DNA from: Zeugodacus cucurbitae
Lineage: Eukaryota > Arthropoda > Insecta > Diptera > Tephritidae
DNA length: 64,000 nucleotides
Direction: 5' to 3'
NCBI RefSeq assembly: GCF_028554725.1
Contig: NC_071667.1
Location: 13,127,501 to 13,191,500 of the forward strand
The notes under the pieces were generated by a model. It was not told the DNA's origin. It saw only the letters and a list, made by a program, of their open reading frames with translations, and did not search any database. Within the stretch, counting starts at the first letter, position 1, and the number at the start of each line of letters is the position of its first letter. The translations under genes were made by a program, and so were the position numbers. Positions 22,414-34,934 of the stretch are shown piece after piece.

Positions 22414-22837
22414 TTGTAGAATATTTTTTTACTTGCTATCATCTCGCGGTGTGAGTGAGCGCTCTCCAAACATACTCATATCCACAATATGTGCTTCCTA
22501 ATTACAATAAATAGATTTAAATCACTTCCTTAATTGGAAAAAAATGTGACAATTTAAATAAAATAATAGTTCAGTTTCCCCAAAAACCATTAAAATGGAG
22601 TTATGACATTTTATTTCTAAATCGCTCACCTATAATTTAAAAAATGTAACTATAAACAAGTCAGGCTCGCATTACCAATCATCGCGCTTCATATATATGT
22701 ATGTATTCTTTGAACACGGCATTTTTCGTGCAATCGGTATTTACCGCTTCATTTAGATTTCCGCTAATTTAACATTTTTACAAGCTTTCATGCAATTTCC
22801 AATATACATACGAGTATAATTATATTACATTAACAGT

Positions 22838-22905
22838 AAGAACAAGTAAGGAAGAGCTAATTTCGAATGTTACCCCACAAATTATAGTGCTGAAATTTAT
22901 TTATG
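22838..22905 (-). repeat. Family T terminal fragment
   Basis: ACAAGTAAGGAAGAGCTAA followed by a degenerate hairpin (TTCGAATGTTACC) and no further recognisable body. A truncated end or a decayed copy. Confidence 0.5.
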
Positions 22906-22984
22906 TTAGTTTTCCGTAATTATATCTATATAAATTTTCATAAATTAAGACACTGTATATGAAGACTGATTTAATTAGAAGAAG

Positions 22985-23390
22985 AAAACTAGAAGAATTA
23001 AACAAGGGGTACCCCAGGGTGATGTCCTATCCCCCTTACTATTTAATTTCTACATTTCGAAACTCCCTCAACGACAAGGAGGAGTCTCAGTTACCTCTTA
23101 CGCTGATGATTGTACGATACGTCAGGCAATGGCTTACCAAACAGTATCTGTTGGGATGCTTTCGCAGAAAGTATTCATTGACTCCCATTGGCGTACTTGG
23201 AGAAACAACACCACCCGTTGCAGACACAGAGCTCGAGTTGCCTCGCGAAACTAGTGTGACCCTTGCCCAACTTCGTTCTGGATACTGTAGCAGACTAGAC
23301 CCTGACATACTCAACATATGTCCTAATGCAAAGTGTCCCCGCATGACACTAACCACCCCTTTGCATGCCCCATTAATCCTAGTCATCTAA
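22985..23390 (+). pseudogene. Jockey-like non-LTR retrotransposon, internally deleted RT remnant
   Basis: In one frame from about 23005 the sequence reads GVPQGDVLSPLLFNFYISKL and then SYADDCTI, the conserved central reverse-transcriptase motifs including catalytic YADD. Within about 30 bases the meaningful frame switches to that of ELPRETSVTLAQLRSGYCSR and LDPDILNICPN, which is the extreme C-terminus of such elements. Several hundred codons between them are gone. No endonuclease or 5' end is visible. Confidence 0.82.
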
Positions 23391-24914
23391 AGTCAATGAC
23401 CAGAGATAGAGATGAGCAATAATGTTGTTTAGTGATGGCTTTAGTTTTATTAAAATTTACAAAATCTACTCCATTAATCCGACAATTCCCATTGGATAGA
23501 TATTTAGCTATGCGGTTTCACTCATGCTCATATAATTAACCTTTAATAAACCCGTGCAACATTGGGCGCTCATGGATGCACCTACGAATGTATGTATTTC
23601 GAAGGCATGTTTATGTATAACATGCATGTTTGATTGTATATTATGACAAATGTACTAGTTTGCCTGTGCAACCATTTTTGTTGGTAACGGTTTCAAATAC
23701 TGCTGTTATTTTCCATTACAGAGGTTCCCAAACATAACTAAGGATATCGAATTTTGTTTCAAAATTTATTAGTATTTATTTTACCAATGCATTAGGTTGC
23801 CTAGGCATTATTAAAACAATATTCGACTCTTACGTCTATTTAGACTCACCATGAAAAATGTAAGTAGAGCCTAAGGCTCCATGAAATGACTGCTATTTTT
23901 ATATAAACGCCAGCTTCACTTTGCTTTGCCCACCTCTTACTGAACTTTGGCAGTTTGATATGGCTAAATGTTCCAGCGTATATACCATTTGAGAACCCCT
24001 GCTTTAATTGTTAGCTGCGTTGGTTATGCGCATACGGAAACGATTTTGTAATGTTAGCGGAAATATTGGAAAGGCGCTTCGCCATAATTATGCAAGCATT
24101 GTAATAGTACATACGTACATATATGAATTTATATGTGCTTAGATATATGCATGCATATGCAAGTTAGAAACAGGGTTCCTCAGTATGGAAAAAGCAAATC
24201 GAAACATCAAAAAATTAAGCTGGAAATAAAATTTTAGAATTTTTTTAGAATTTTTCATGATGAAGATCGAGAGTACATTTACATTTGTCACTATATTCTT
24301 TTAATAACTCTAAATTGTATTTAAAACTATTTAAACAGGTGGCAACTCTGCATTTTAATTGCTAACAAATTTTGTGCCTAAATATAGCTTTGGCTTTTGA
24401 ATCAAATTGGCGCAAAATCGTATAATTTACAAGTGGCGAAACTTTCGCGATATTTTCGCAGCTCACAGAAACTCATAACAACAACAACAAAATAACGGCG
24501 AAAAAAGTCTATAGAATACACATAGATATGTACAATTTCTGTCAGCTCACAGTACATATCGGATTATACCTACAAATTACACACTGCAAAACACCAACAG
24601 CACAATGTGAATGCGCCTTGTTGTAGTTTTGTTGTTAACGGCAATTACAATGCTCGATAATTTGACGCGGTATTATTGCCGCGTAATTGGTTGCCTGCCT
24701 GCGCATACATATAAGCGTGCACATGAGTGCATTTCTGGCGGCAAAATATTCACATTTTTAGCTTTTTATTAAATTCTAACGAATCGGGCAATTCAAAACT
24801 AATCTGGCTTATTAATGATGATGATGCATATAGTTCTTAATACACGCTGTCTTACTTTTATACATTTTTTATGCAATACAAATAAAAATCCGTAAATGTG
24901 TTGCATTTGTAAAG
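23391..24914. other. Non-coding stretch, nothing recognised
   Basis: AT-rich with fly-type simple repeats (ATGTACTAGT, ATACATATATG). No frame above 60 codons resembles a protein. Confidence 0.5.
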
Positions 24915-25950
24915 TCTCGCAACATGTTGCATAGAGTATAAATTAAGTATGTAAATTCACATAATGGTTATTTGTAACACCTAAAACAAAATGAGTGAGA
25001 TATTAGGGTATACATATATGTTAAAATGATCAGGCTGATAAAGGAGGTGGACGAAATCGGGAAAAAGAAAAATATTCCCTCCGAATTTCTTCAAAATATC
25101 TGATTGACTTATTTATATTTTCAGTACAAAATTCATTAGAAGCACTTATAATTTATGGTCCGATTTCGGCAATTTTTGGTATTGCATTACACTATAAATG
25201 AAGAATTTCTGCAAAGTTTTGTCCAGATATCTTCACTAGTGCTTACTTCAATGTTCTGGTATGTAGGAAGTAAGTATAATTGCGATGCAAGGAAAATATT
25301 AGAAGCCGAATTTCATTGAAATTGGTCGAGTAGTTTCGGAGATATGGTTTTTGGCCCACAAATGGGCGGATCCACACCCATTTAAAATTTCTCTTATGTA
25401 TCATCTTTATAATGAAATTTAAAGTTTCTAGTATTTTTCTTTAATTCTGCATTTTTAGTAGAGTTCAACATAGCCTTTGTATGGGAGGTGGGCGTGGTTA
25501 TAATACGATATCCTCCATTTTTTTACTGTATAAGGTAGTACCTAAAATAAACGACTCTAGAAAGTTTGGTTGATATAGCCTTATTAATTTAGATATTACC
25601 AAAAACTTAGTCAGGCGAAGCCACGCCAAATAGTTTTATTTATGTCTTAGTTATGGCACTTTATGTGTTCTCGGTTTTCTCCATTTTGTGGACGTGGCAC
25701 TGGTCAAATTTAGCCCATTTGCAATACCAACATTCTCATGCTGCAAAGGAATATGTGTACCAAGCTTCATCAAGATATTTCAATTTTTACTCAAGTTATG
25801 CTTGCACAAACGGACAGACTTACATCCGACATTTGAACTCCACTCACCACCCTGATCACTTTGGTATATATAACTCTAATATATATATCTAACTCGTTTC
25901 GTGGGTGTTACATACAACCGTTATGTAAACAAAACTGTTATATTAATATA
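24915..25950. repeat. Family T, foldback of the GTTGC-type ends
   Basis: The left end, CTCGCAACATGTTGCATAGAG followed by TTCACATAATGG, and the right end, GTTACATACAACCGTTATG then TAAACAAAACTG, are inverted versions of the same terminal block. This is a third arrangement: the opposite end of the family is duplicated compared with the copies at 4018 and 12673. The body keeps TGGGAGGTGGGCGTGG. Confidence 0.75.
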
Positions 25951-28900
25951 AAAATTAAAATCTGTGCAGAGATGCACTACAAGTTGGTATCCAATATGTA
26001 TTTTGTATATATCAACCAGAGTTACTTGGTACTCCATTGTATTTTGAGAAAATTAATGAAATAACCATGACCAACTGGCATTGCTACATTCATCTAAGAT
26101 TTTTGAAGAGTAGTCGTTTTAATATTTTTAGTATCTCAAATTATAAAATATCATTCATACATTCATACCTACACTTAAAAATTATGTATTTCAACCGACA
26201 ACCAAGCACTGCTTAAATTTAATAATTTCGAATTGAATTTTTAAAGTTTTTAAAGCAAATATTATATAAGAAGACTAAAAATATATGCACTTTAAAACTT
26301 GAAAAACTAGCATGAAAATTATACGATTTTTGCTTAAAAACTTTTGCATAAATTATTATATATTCGAATTTTTGCGTATTAAATTGCATAGCAACAATAG
26401 CATTTCTGGTGGCTCTAAACACCGCGTATGCTTTTATGCTGCTATGCGGTTGCGAATGCGCTATGGAAAATGCTTCTGTATTTATTTATGAGTGCATTTT
26501 ATTTAACATCAAAACATGGCTATATGGTTGACTACACGAAATTTAATAAATCAGCTGTCAGACATTATTTTAGATGCGTAAAGTTATTTAAATTGATGAA
26601 AAACTAATATGCATGTGGCGCACTTTTCTGCATGTATTTCAGTGTGTATGTGTGCCTAATGCAGAGCATATGTTACTTAACATAAAATATTTCGCGTTTA
26701 TTCGCGCTATTTCCATTAACGAGTGTGAGCTCTGGCGCTGCAATATACCTAATATGTGGAGGCAGTTATGTCAGAAGTTTATATATACATATATGTATAC
26801 TTGTATGTGTGTGCTTTGATACAATACCGTCAGAGTAGCTATGAAAAATGTGCTACTATGGATATTTCAGTTCTAATTTGAAATGGATGGCGTACACATA
26901 CGCGGCATATGGGCAGTAATAATGCTTTTAACATATAAGAAGTTGCTCAAAGTTCATAAAATGTGTACAAAAATAAGAGTGTAAGGAGCTTAATACGAAA
27001 TTGCAGTAAAATAGATCTAGCCATATTTTTGTTGAAATAAAAGAACTCATAGACTGCCATACAGTCACAGTTCCGTTCATCATTATAATCGCACGATAAA
27101 TGCAATTTTTTGAGAGAGAAGATATTTCATTCCGCTTTTATTTTTCTGGAAACTCTGTCTGCAAATCGGAATCCATAAACTTTCATGCGACCATATCGAA
27201 GCTTCAAAAAAAAGTCCACTGCGAAACTACTTTCTGGTATTTAATTTGTTTCTTATTATTCACACCAACAACTCATGCATAATCATAAATTCACTTGCGT
27301 CGGCTTATCTGCGAATGCAAATACAAAACGCTAAAAACAGAAACGCCACTAGCAAAATAGGTAAATGATATGGCCACTTTTTGTTCCGCGTAAGTGATTA
27401 AATGATTAAGTCATAAAAGTTGCTTAATTACAAAGTGCAATCGCACCTTACTGCTGGTCATTTGTAAATCTGATCGCAAGATGGCCAATCGCACAGGCGG
27501 CGTGTGGAAGGCAACGTTGTGGGAGGTCGCCTCGCATCCTGTTACCTGTAATTACCACCATTTAACGAACACGCACACACAGTTCGCCGAAAGTGCAAAC
27601 GCACATACGAGAGGATGTGCAGCGCCTACACGTGCATATGGCGCAATGCAAATAAAATTTACACCCACGCACACGCAGATGTAAGGTAAGGCTATATAAT
27701 TGCATGTGTACATATGTTAATATTGTACGTATATTTGATATTAATGCATGCATGTGAGCTCATGGCGCGCAGTCACTTCCTCCCACAGCAGTGGTGTAAC
27801 GGCTTTTTTCTCGCTTTTCATTTGCCTTTTATTTTTTGTTCGCGCAGTTAATTTATTGCCTACTTTAAGGCGCATAAATTAAGTGCATCCTCTTTCGGCT
27901 GCGGGTTGGCCCGCTTTTTGCACCTTTTCTTTTGCCACACATGCAACACATGCCATTACCTCTTTTGAAAAGAGTTGAAACAATGCTTAAAAGGTTGAAA
28001 TAAAAAAAATGTGTGTCAAATTAGGGCGTAGTGAATGCTTGCATGCTTTAAAAGTTCACTTATGTACGTCTACCATATTTGAATGTATATATTTATGAAC
28101 AATTTAGAAAAATTGCTAAGCTAGTATTTTTAAAACCATAATAGAGAAAAGTTAATATATTATATATTGATAGACTTCAAATATTGCAAATCAGTTATAA
28201 ACTCATTCAGAATGAAAACCATATATAGTAATATACCTTCAAGTCCTTTCACACAAGTTGCAATGGACGTGTCTTTAGGAGGTGGCCTTGAATGTTGTTT
28301 CGTACAACAATTTTGTTAATATCAATTTAGTGTTATATCTATAAAACGATGCATGAATATTAGGGATATAAGGAATATTAAAACACAGAAATAACCATTT
28401 TTTCTACAAAGAATATTTGCATAACATCTACGAAAAATTCAACAAAACAAGATCGCTTAACTACAGACGAGATTAAAAATTCAATTACAAAGTTGGGTGC
28501 ACGATGAATCAGGTTGAAAAGAGCTAAAAATGCAAAAATTAAAAACATAAAAAACTATAAATATGTTTGTTAGAGGGAATGTTGAATCAGCGTGTTCAAC
28601 AAAGCGCATAGCAGAAAAACAACACAAAGAAGATAAGGTGGCCTATGTGCGAAAGCAACTGAAATTTATTTCATATACACATACTAAGAATAAAAATGTT
28701 TATCTGAAATGAATGAAAGTAGAATGTTATGTTTAGAAGAGACTACTTGAAGACCACGTTTTCCAACAGGATAACGATTCGCCAAAATTATTACTCGCTG
28801 ACTCCAATGTCAATGATTTCAACTCAACCAATAGTGAGCACAAGATCCTGACATTAAGGGGACCCCCAATTCTCGATTTCAACTTTTAACGATTTTTAAT

Positions 28901-29160
28901 GGGCTGGTAAATGAACTTAAATTATTTTTTAGGGTTGTAACTTTGCACGCATTTATTTGAAGACTTAAAAAAGAAGAAAACATTTTTACATATGTTTTTG
29001 TTGTTGTTGTTGTTTTTGTGATCAAACAAAATCACTTCTTTTCGGCGGCGCATGTGATTTCCGCTCACTGGAACATCTGAAACCAAAAATTCCAACGAGA
29101 TTAGAAAGAGTACATGTACATTGGCTCTGGCATGAACTAGATAGGTTATTAAAGAGATAT
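25951..29160. other. Non-coding stretch, no gene recognised
   Basis: Contains a short TTG microsatellite at about 28998-29013 and a GTAATTACC-type palindrome near 27550. Near 28755-28780 a VFQQDND reading recalls Tc1-type transposases, but nothing around it supports that. No RNA gene or splice pattern is recognised. Confidence 0.45.
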
Positions 29161-29169
29161 AGGTTCGAA

Positions 29170-30930
29170 TTCTTCTTCTTCTTGACTGGCGTAGACAACG
29201 CTTACGCGGTTACAGCCGAGTCCACAACAGCGCGCCACGTATCCCTCCTTCTGGCAGTTTGGCGCCAATTGGTTATACCAAGCGAAGCAAGGTCCCTCTC
29301 CACCTGGTTCTTCCATCGGAGTGGAGGTCTCCCTCTTCCTCGGCTTCCACCAGCGGGTACTGCATCGAACACTTTCAGAGCTGGATCACTTTCGTCCATT
29401 CGAACAACATGACCTAGCCAGCGTAGCCGCTGTCTTTTTATTCGCTGGACTATGTCTATGTCGTCAAATAACACATACAGCTCATCGTTCCATCGTCTGC
29501 GGTATTCGCCGTTGCCAATGTTTAAGGGACCGTAAATCTTCCGCAAAACCTTTCTCTCGAAAACTCCAAGTGCCGTCTCATCGGATGTTGACATCGTCCA
29601 CGCTTCTGCACCGTAAAGTAGGACGGGAATGATGAGGGACTTGTAGAGTTTGGTTTTTGTTCGTCGAGAGAGGACTTTACTTTTCAATTGCCTACTTAGT
29701 CCATAGTAGCACCTGTTGGCAAGAGTGATTCTGCGTTGGATTTCCAGGCTGACATTGTTATTGCTGTTAATGCTGGTTCCCAGGTAGACGAAATTATCTA
29801 CAACTTCAAAGTTATGACTGTCAACAGTGACGTGGGAGCCAAGACGCGAATGCGCTGACTGTTTGTTTGACGACAGGAGATATTTCGTCTTGTCCTCGTT
29901 CACCACCAGACCCATGCGCTTCGCTTCCTTATCCAGTCTGGAGAAAGCAGAACTAACGGCGCGGGTGTTGTTTCCAATGATATCGATATCATCGGCGTAC
30001 GACAGTAGCTGTACACTCTTGTAGCAGATTGTACCTTCTCTATTTAGCTCTGCAGCTCGTATTATTTTCTCCAGCATCGGGTTAAAGAAATCACACGAGA
30101 GTGAGTCGCCTTGTCTGAAACCTCGTCTGGTATCGAACTACTCGGAGAGGTCCTTCTCGATCCTGACGGAGCTTTTGGTGTTGCTCGACGTCAGCTTACA
30201 CAGCCGTATTAGTTTTGCGGGGATACCAAATTCAGACATCGTGGCATAAAGGCAGCTCCTTTTCGTGCTGTCGAAAGCAGCTTTAAATTCGACAAAGAGA
30301 TGGTGTGTGTCGATCCTATTTTCACGGGTCTTCTCCAAAATTTGGCGCATGATGAATATCTGGCCAGTCGTTGATTTTCTAGGTCTAAAGCCACACTCAT
30401 AAGGTCCAATCAGTTTGTTGACGGTGGGCTTTAGTCTTTCACACAGTACACTCGACAGAACCTTATACGCGATGTTGAGGAGGCTTATCCCACGGTAAAT
30501 ACCGCAAATTGTGGGGTCTCCCTTTTTGTGTATTGGGCAGAGTACACTGAGATTCCAAACGTCAGCCATGCTTTCTTCCGACCATATTCTGCAAAGAAGC
30601 TGATTCATGCACCTTATCAGCTCTTTGCCGCCGTTTTTGAATAGCTCGGCCGGTAATCCATCGGCCCCCGCCGCCTTATTGTTCTTCAAGCGCGTAAGTA
30701 CTATTCGAATTTCTTCACGGTCGGGCAATGGAACATCTGCTCCATCGTCGTCGATTGGGGAATCGGGTTAGCCATCTCCTGGTGTTGTACTTTCACTGTC
30801 ATTCAGCAGGCTGGAGAAGTGTTCCCTCCACAAACTCAGTATACTCTGGTCATCAATAACTAGATCACCTCTGGGGGTCCTACAGGAGTATGCTCCGGTC
30901 TTGAAACCTTCAGTTAGTCACCGGATCTCG
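29170..30930 (-). pseudogene. RTE-like retrotransposon copy C, reverse transcriptase pseudogene
   Basis: On the minus strand from about 30930 to the 3' tail AGTCAAGAAGAAGAAG at 29170-29185. It covers the end of the endonuclease-RT linker and the whole RT: KNNKAAGADGLPAELFK, GFRQGDSLSCDFFN, SYADDIDIIG and RLRWLGHVVRM. It is in a single frame (29202-30928) apart from two nonsense codons: TAG at 30138-30140, where copy B has proline (LSEPFD), and TAA near 30767-30769. It is 5' truncated at about 30928, after the LTEGFKT-like block. Sequence is almost the same as copy B over their shared length, so both are recent. Confidence 0.9.
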
Positions 30931-31945
30931 GATCGCCGGATCGTCGGAAAACAATTCACGATTAAATGACAAAACGTTCTGAGTGATGTTATGCTAAAAA
31001 ATGTCAAACTTTCCAATGGAAATGTCAGATTACGACATGTACAAAATATTTTGAATTTGATAGCTCGGGAATTATAGACATAGTGAAATTTATAACATCA
31101 ATAGAAATAGAATCAATTTAAGATTATTGAAAATGATTAAAATTGATATGGAAATAACAACAACAACGAATGTAGAAATCGAAGCGACAACAAAAGTAAA
31201 AATATGACTTGAAATTATAGTTTTGATGTAGGTCTAAAAATCAAAAATACATTGTGCACCACATTATTCCACAGGTATAAAAACTTGCGTTTTGGAGAAG
31301 AATGAATTGCTAGAAAAAAATTCCTCGAGTGAGTAGAAAGCATTGTAAAAGGTGGTTAAAAATTGTTGCTGTTACAGCTGGAAGTGTAACCTTGAATTAT
31401 GAAAAAGCATATGCATATGAGACACGGCATGCTAGCAGAAGCATAAATAATAAACAACGAAGTTTGTTGGGAAAACGCAAAAGCAAAAAGAACTCCTCAT
31501 ACAATGACACACACAAGCTACATATATACATATATGAGCGACACTGGCCAACAAACGGGACCAACAATTGTTATGTGCAATACTAACAGGCAGCGAACAG
31601 CAATTCATTTATTTTTGCACACCAACGCGCAAAGAGTTAGAAGAGGACGGTCACATGCATACATATATAAGAGCAAGCAGAATGTTTGCGATAGCGGTAG
31701 AATGCAAAGCAAACAAAAAAATACACAAAACAAATCTAGAAAAATGTTCGTACAAAAAATAAAAATCGCAAGAATCAGTTTTATGCACAGTAAAAGCGCT
31801 GGAAGTATGCGAAAGAGCTGAAAAGAGAAAGAAAAACGCTGCGGTGCACTTGTGAGTGCCGAAACCAGCAGCAAAAGAGAGAGTAGTTTCAATGCAACTA
31901 CAAGCTAGATGTTCATACATACATATATAACTGCACACACAATTG
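30931..31945. other. Non-coding stretch, nothing recognised
   Basis: Sequence beyond the RTE C truncation point. Several overlapping 60-105 codon frames at 31329-31940 on both strands reflect low stop density, not a recognisable protein. Confidence 0.45.
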
Positions 31946-31949
31946 CTAA

Positions 31950-32112
31950 GACCGTTTTCACACGGGCAATTTTTGTCGCGGCAATTCTTAGTTTTATAGG
32001 AGAGGGGGCGACCAAGGGAAGCGAGAGAGAGAGAAATTCTCGTCTCTTCGTCGCCCCCTCTCCTATAAAACTAAGAATTGCCGCGACAAAAATTGCCTGT
32101 GTGAAAACGGTC
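31950..32112. mobile_element. Palindromic MITE, 163 bp, TAA target duplication
   Basis: Arms 31950-32012 and 32050-32112 (63 bases each) are inverted copies with one visible mismatch (G versus A in the CACACGGGCAATT block). The terminus is GACCGTTTTCACAC. The flanks are TAA at 31947-31949 and 32113-32115, which fits PIF/Harbinger-type insertion; a 5-base CTAAG duplication with the element starting at ACCG is also possible. The 37-base centre is purine-rich (GAGAGAGAGAG). It encodes no protein. Confidence 0.88.
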
Positions 32113-32116
32113 TAAG

Positions 32117-32808
32117 CTGATATCACAGAAAATATGCATATGTCACTATAAATATATATGTACACGCGTGTATGTCTGTATGTACCGACGTGTGTACAGA
32201 ACTCAGCACAATATGACGCACGAAACACCTGCAAAATGATTGCCCTCCACACCACAATGTCCAAAGGCATACAAACACACTACTGCTGCTGCACTCATTG
32301 TAGTTGCTGTTGTTACTGCGACAGATATGCAGCAACACTAAAATGTTCACCCACATGCATTTCCCTTGTTACCACGCTTTCTTGTGCATGCACGTACATA
32401 TGTGTGGATATATATTTAAGCTTATGTCTGTGTGTATGTGTATGCTATGCAAATACGAGTATACGGCATTGCAGATACCAATTTTGTGGCAGCAAAAGTG
32501 TCAACGTTTGAGTGGCATATAATATATGTGATTTCGGTAACAGTGGCTATGATATACAGATGTACTTTTGTGTGTATTTGTGTGCGTCTATGTAGGAATG
32601 TGTGATATTTGCTTGCAGAAAGCAGCAGTTTTGCTTGAAGGCATGTGTGTGTCTATGTGTTTGAGTAATGCTAAGTGTTTCGGATAAAACGCCACTGTGT
32701 GATTTAATTGAAATTGTAGAAAACGCAAAACGCACGGGAGCCATACACATATGCATTAATAGATAAAATACTGTATCATATAATATTGATATTTACAAAC
32801 TAGTAAAG
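32117..32808. other. Non-coding stretch, simple repeats
   Basis: Fly-type GTGTATGTGTATG and TGTGTGTCTATGTG tracts. Overlapping short frames only; a cysteine-rich frame at 32158-32511 is a by-product of TGY-rich sequence. Confidence 0.45.
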
Positions 32809-33545
32809 AAATGCGAAGTTCGGGTGCAACAGAATATTTTATACTCTCGCAATTTATTGCTATATTTTTATTAAGATAACACACAATTTGAACCATATAT
32901 TCGGCATAAAGTCCAATAGAAAAACGAAAATCAGCATATATAATATATAGGCTGAGGTAATTCAAGATATTTTATCTGGGATATTTACCGACATTTTCGG
33001 TAAAAAATTAGCCTAAGGCACGGAGTACTTCATATTCGATATCTGGGGCATTGAAAAGTTATAGTCCGATACCGACAATTTTTTCACAAGTGTTGCCACA
33101 GATCATATACAGTATTTGTGCAAAGCTTTTTTACAATATCTTCATTGTTTCCTTATGTATATATTATAAATTGAAGGAATAAGATGGAATTAAAAATTGA
33201 GTTACATGGGAAGTTGTCGTGGTTGTGAGCCGATTTCATCCATTTTCCACACGTGTCATTAGCGTGCCAAGAAAATATTATATACCGAATTTCATTGAAA
33301 TCTGTCGAGTAGTTCCGGAGATATGGTTTTTGACCCAAAATTCGGTGATACCACGACCATTTTCCATTTTGTAAAAAAATCTGAATGCAGCTTCTTTCTG
33401 CTGTAAAATTTAGTTTTTCTAACGTTTTTCATTAACGTTTTTCATCATTTTCAACCTAACCTTTGTATGGGAAGTAGTCGTGGTTACGGATTTCAACTAT
33501 TTTCATGGTGTGTGATGGGGTACGTAAGGGAACCGACTGCAGACA
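32809..33545 (-). repeat. Family T, truncated copy
   Basis: Starts AGTAAAGAAATGCGAAG, hairpin TTCGGGTGCAACAGAA (one arm mutated), TTTTATACTCTCGCAATTT. Runs through GCCGATTTCATCC and CCTTTGTATGGGAAGTAG, and fades after TGTGTGATGGGGTACG. The GTTGC-type end is missing. Confidence 0.85.
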
Positions 33546-34930
33546 AGTATATAATAATATAATACAGATAATATAGAAGCTTGAAACGTTTAATTGAAAT
33601 CCAACCATACCTCAACTAACTTTGAGCGTACCGCCTTTTCAGTTTCTTTCTTAAAACTTTATCTAACTTACACAAATCACTTGAGTGACATATTCTCAAA
33701 CAATCACAGCTGACATCCAATCAATTCATTAGCATACAAAGTTCCGTACCGTCATCAGAACTAATTTCATATGAGATATGTTATAATATGACTTGGCAAA
33801 GATTTTAGCAAGAAAGGCAAATGATAAAGAAAAAGTGAGCAAAATAAAAAAAATTACCAAACAGTGTAAGAGTCAAATTTTAGCTGTCAAAGACACCCAA
33901 AAATGTCTATAACAGGCACGTGCATTAAGTAAAGATATTGGAGAGAGGTGTAAAAAAATTGTCACAAACAACCGCTGAATATAATAGTAACTAACCGTTA
34001 ATTAATAAATAAGCTAAGAATGTGTAAAAAACGGAAGTTAAGTACAGTATTTGCAAAGTACTATAAAGGTATCACCACCTTAAGGCCCTTGTGCTGAATT
34101 ATTAATTCTGCATATTTTGCGTTGGATAATTTTACTTTTTCATCGCCTTTTTTGTAACAAATTCTTTTTACTTCATAATTAAGTTTTAGTATTTTTTGCA
34201 GCGCAGTAAAAATGTGCAATCCTTTTTTTTTTTTTTGAAGGAACAAACTAAAGGATACTTTTTACCTGCGGCCACACGGTTGATTAAATTAGATTGGCTA
34301 CTTCTTGGTAAAATTTTGCGTTCAACATGCCAAAAATCGTTCCATAAGCACTTACTTAGCGCAAACCTTCTTTGTGCAGGCACACCACACACACAAACAC
34401 ACCCATGCGTTCATTTGAAAAGTGTCCTTTTTCTACAACTGCCTTCAGTCACTCACCGAACAAAAGTAATATTTTAGTCTTCTTCAACCAAGTAGTCTGT
34501 ATCCAAATTGCTCGTTTCCAAACCAAAATTTTGCGTATTTGTTTTGGTGTTGGCCAACCTTTTCACTCATTCATTTCTCCTTGCTTTCATATATGTACTT
34601 ACTTATATACCCTGGTTGCAAACCTACCTTTGTGTAATTAATATTTCATTTAATAAGTAATTAGTTGACGCTTCAATATTTTCATGTTTTCTCAGTTGGT
34701 ATAATGAATTTTTAATATCGGCTTCAAGGTTGGCAAAATATTTAATTTTGTAAAAAGTATTTAAGTATACATATCAGTATGCCGCGCAGCCACTGAAGCA
34801 TATTTCAGTAAAATCTTAAGAACTTTGACGAAGCACTTCAATTAAAAGGATTACATTTGGTTTTCCCTTATAATGTGACAGAATCGTTGACATACATACA
34901 TACATATATTTTTTAGTTAATATATTTTAA
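33546..34930. other. Non-coding stretch, nothing recognised
   Basis: A poly-T tract is at 34225-34238. No frame resembles a protein. The sequence continues to the edge of RTE copy E. Confidence 0.45.
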
Positions 34931-34934
34931 AATA

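Noticed and set aside
28750..28800. VFQQDND reading similar to the second catalytic box of Tc1 transposases
   Set aside because: Only seven residues match; no third box, no first box and no terminal repeats nearby.
32158..32511. Cysteine-rich 117-codon frame
   Set aside because: Cysteines arise from TGT/TGC-rich simple sequence; overlapping frames are equally open and no domain is seen.
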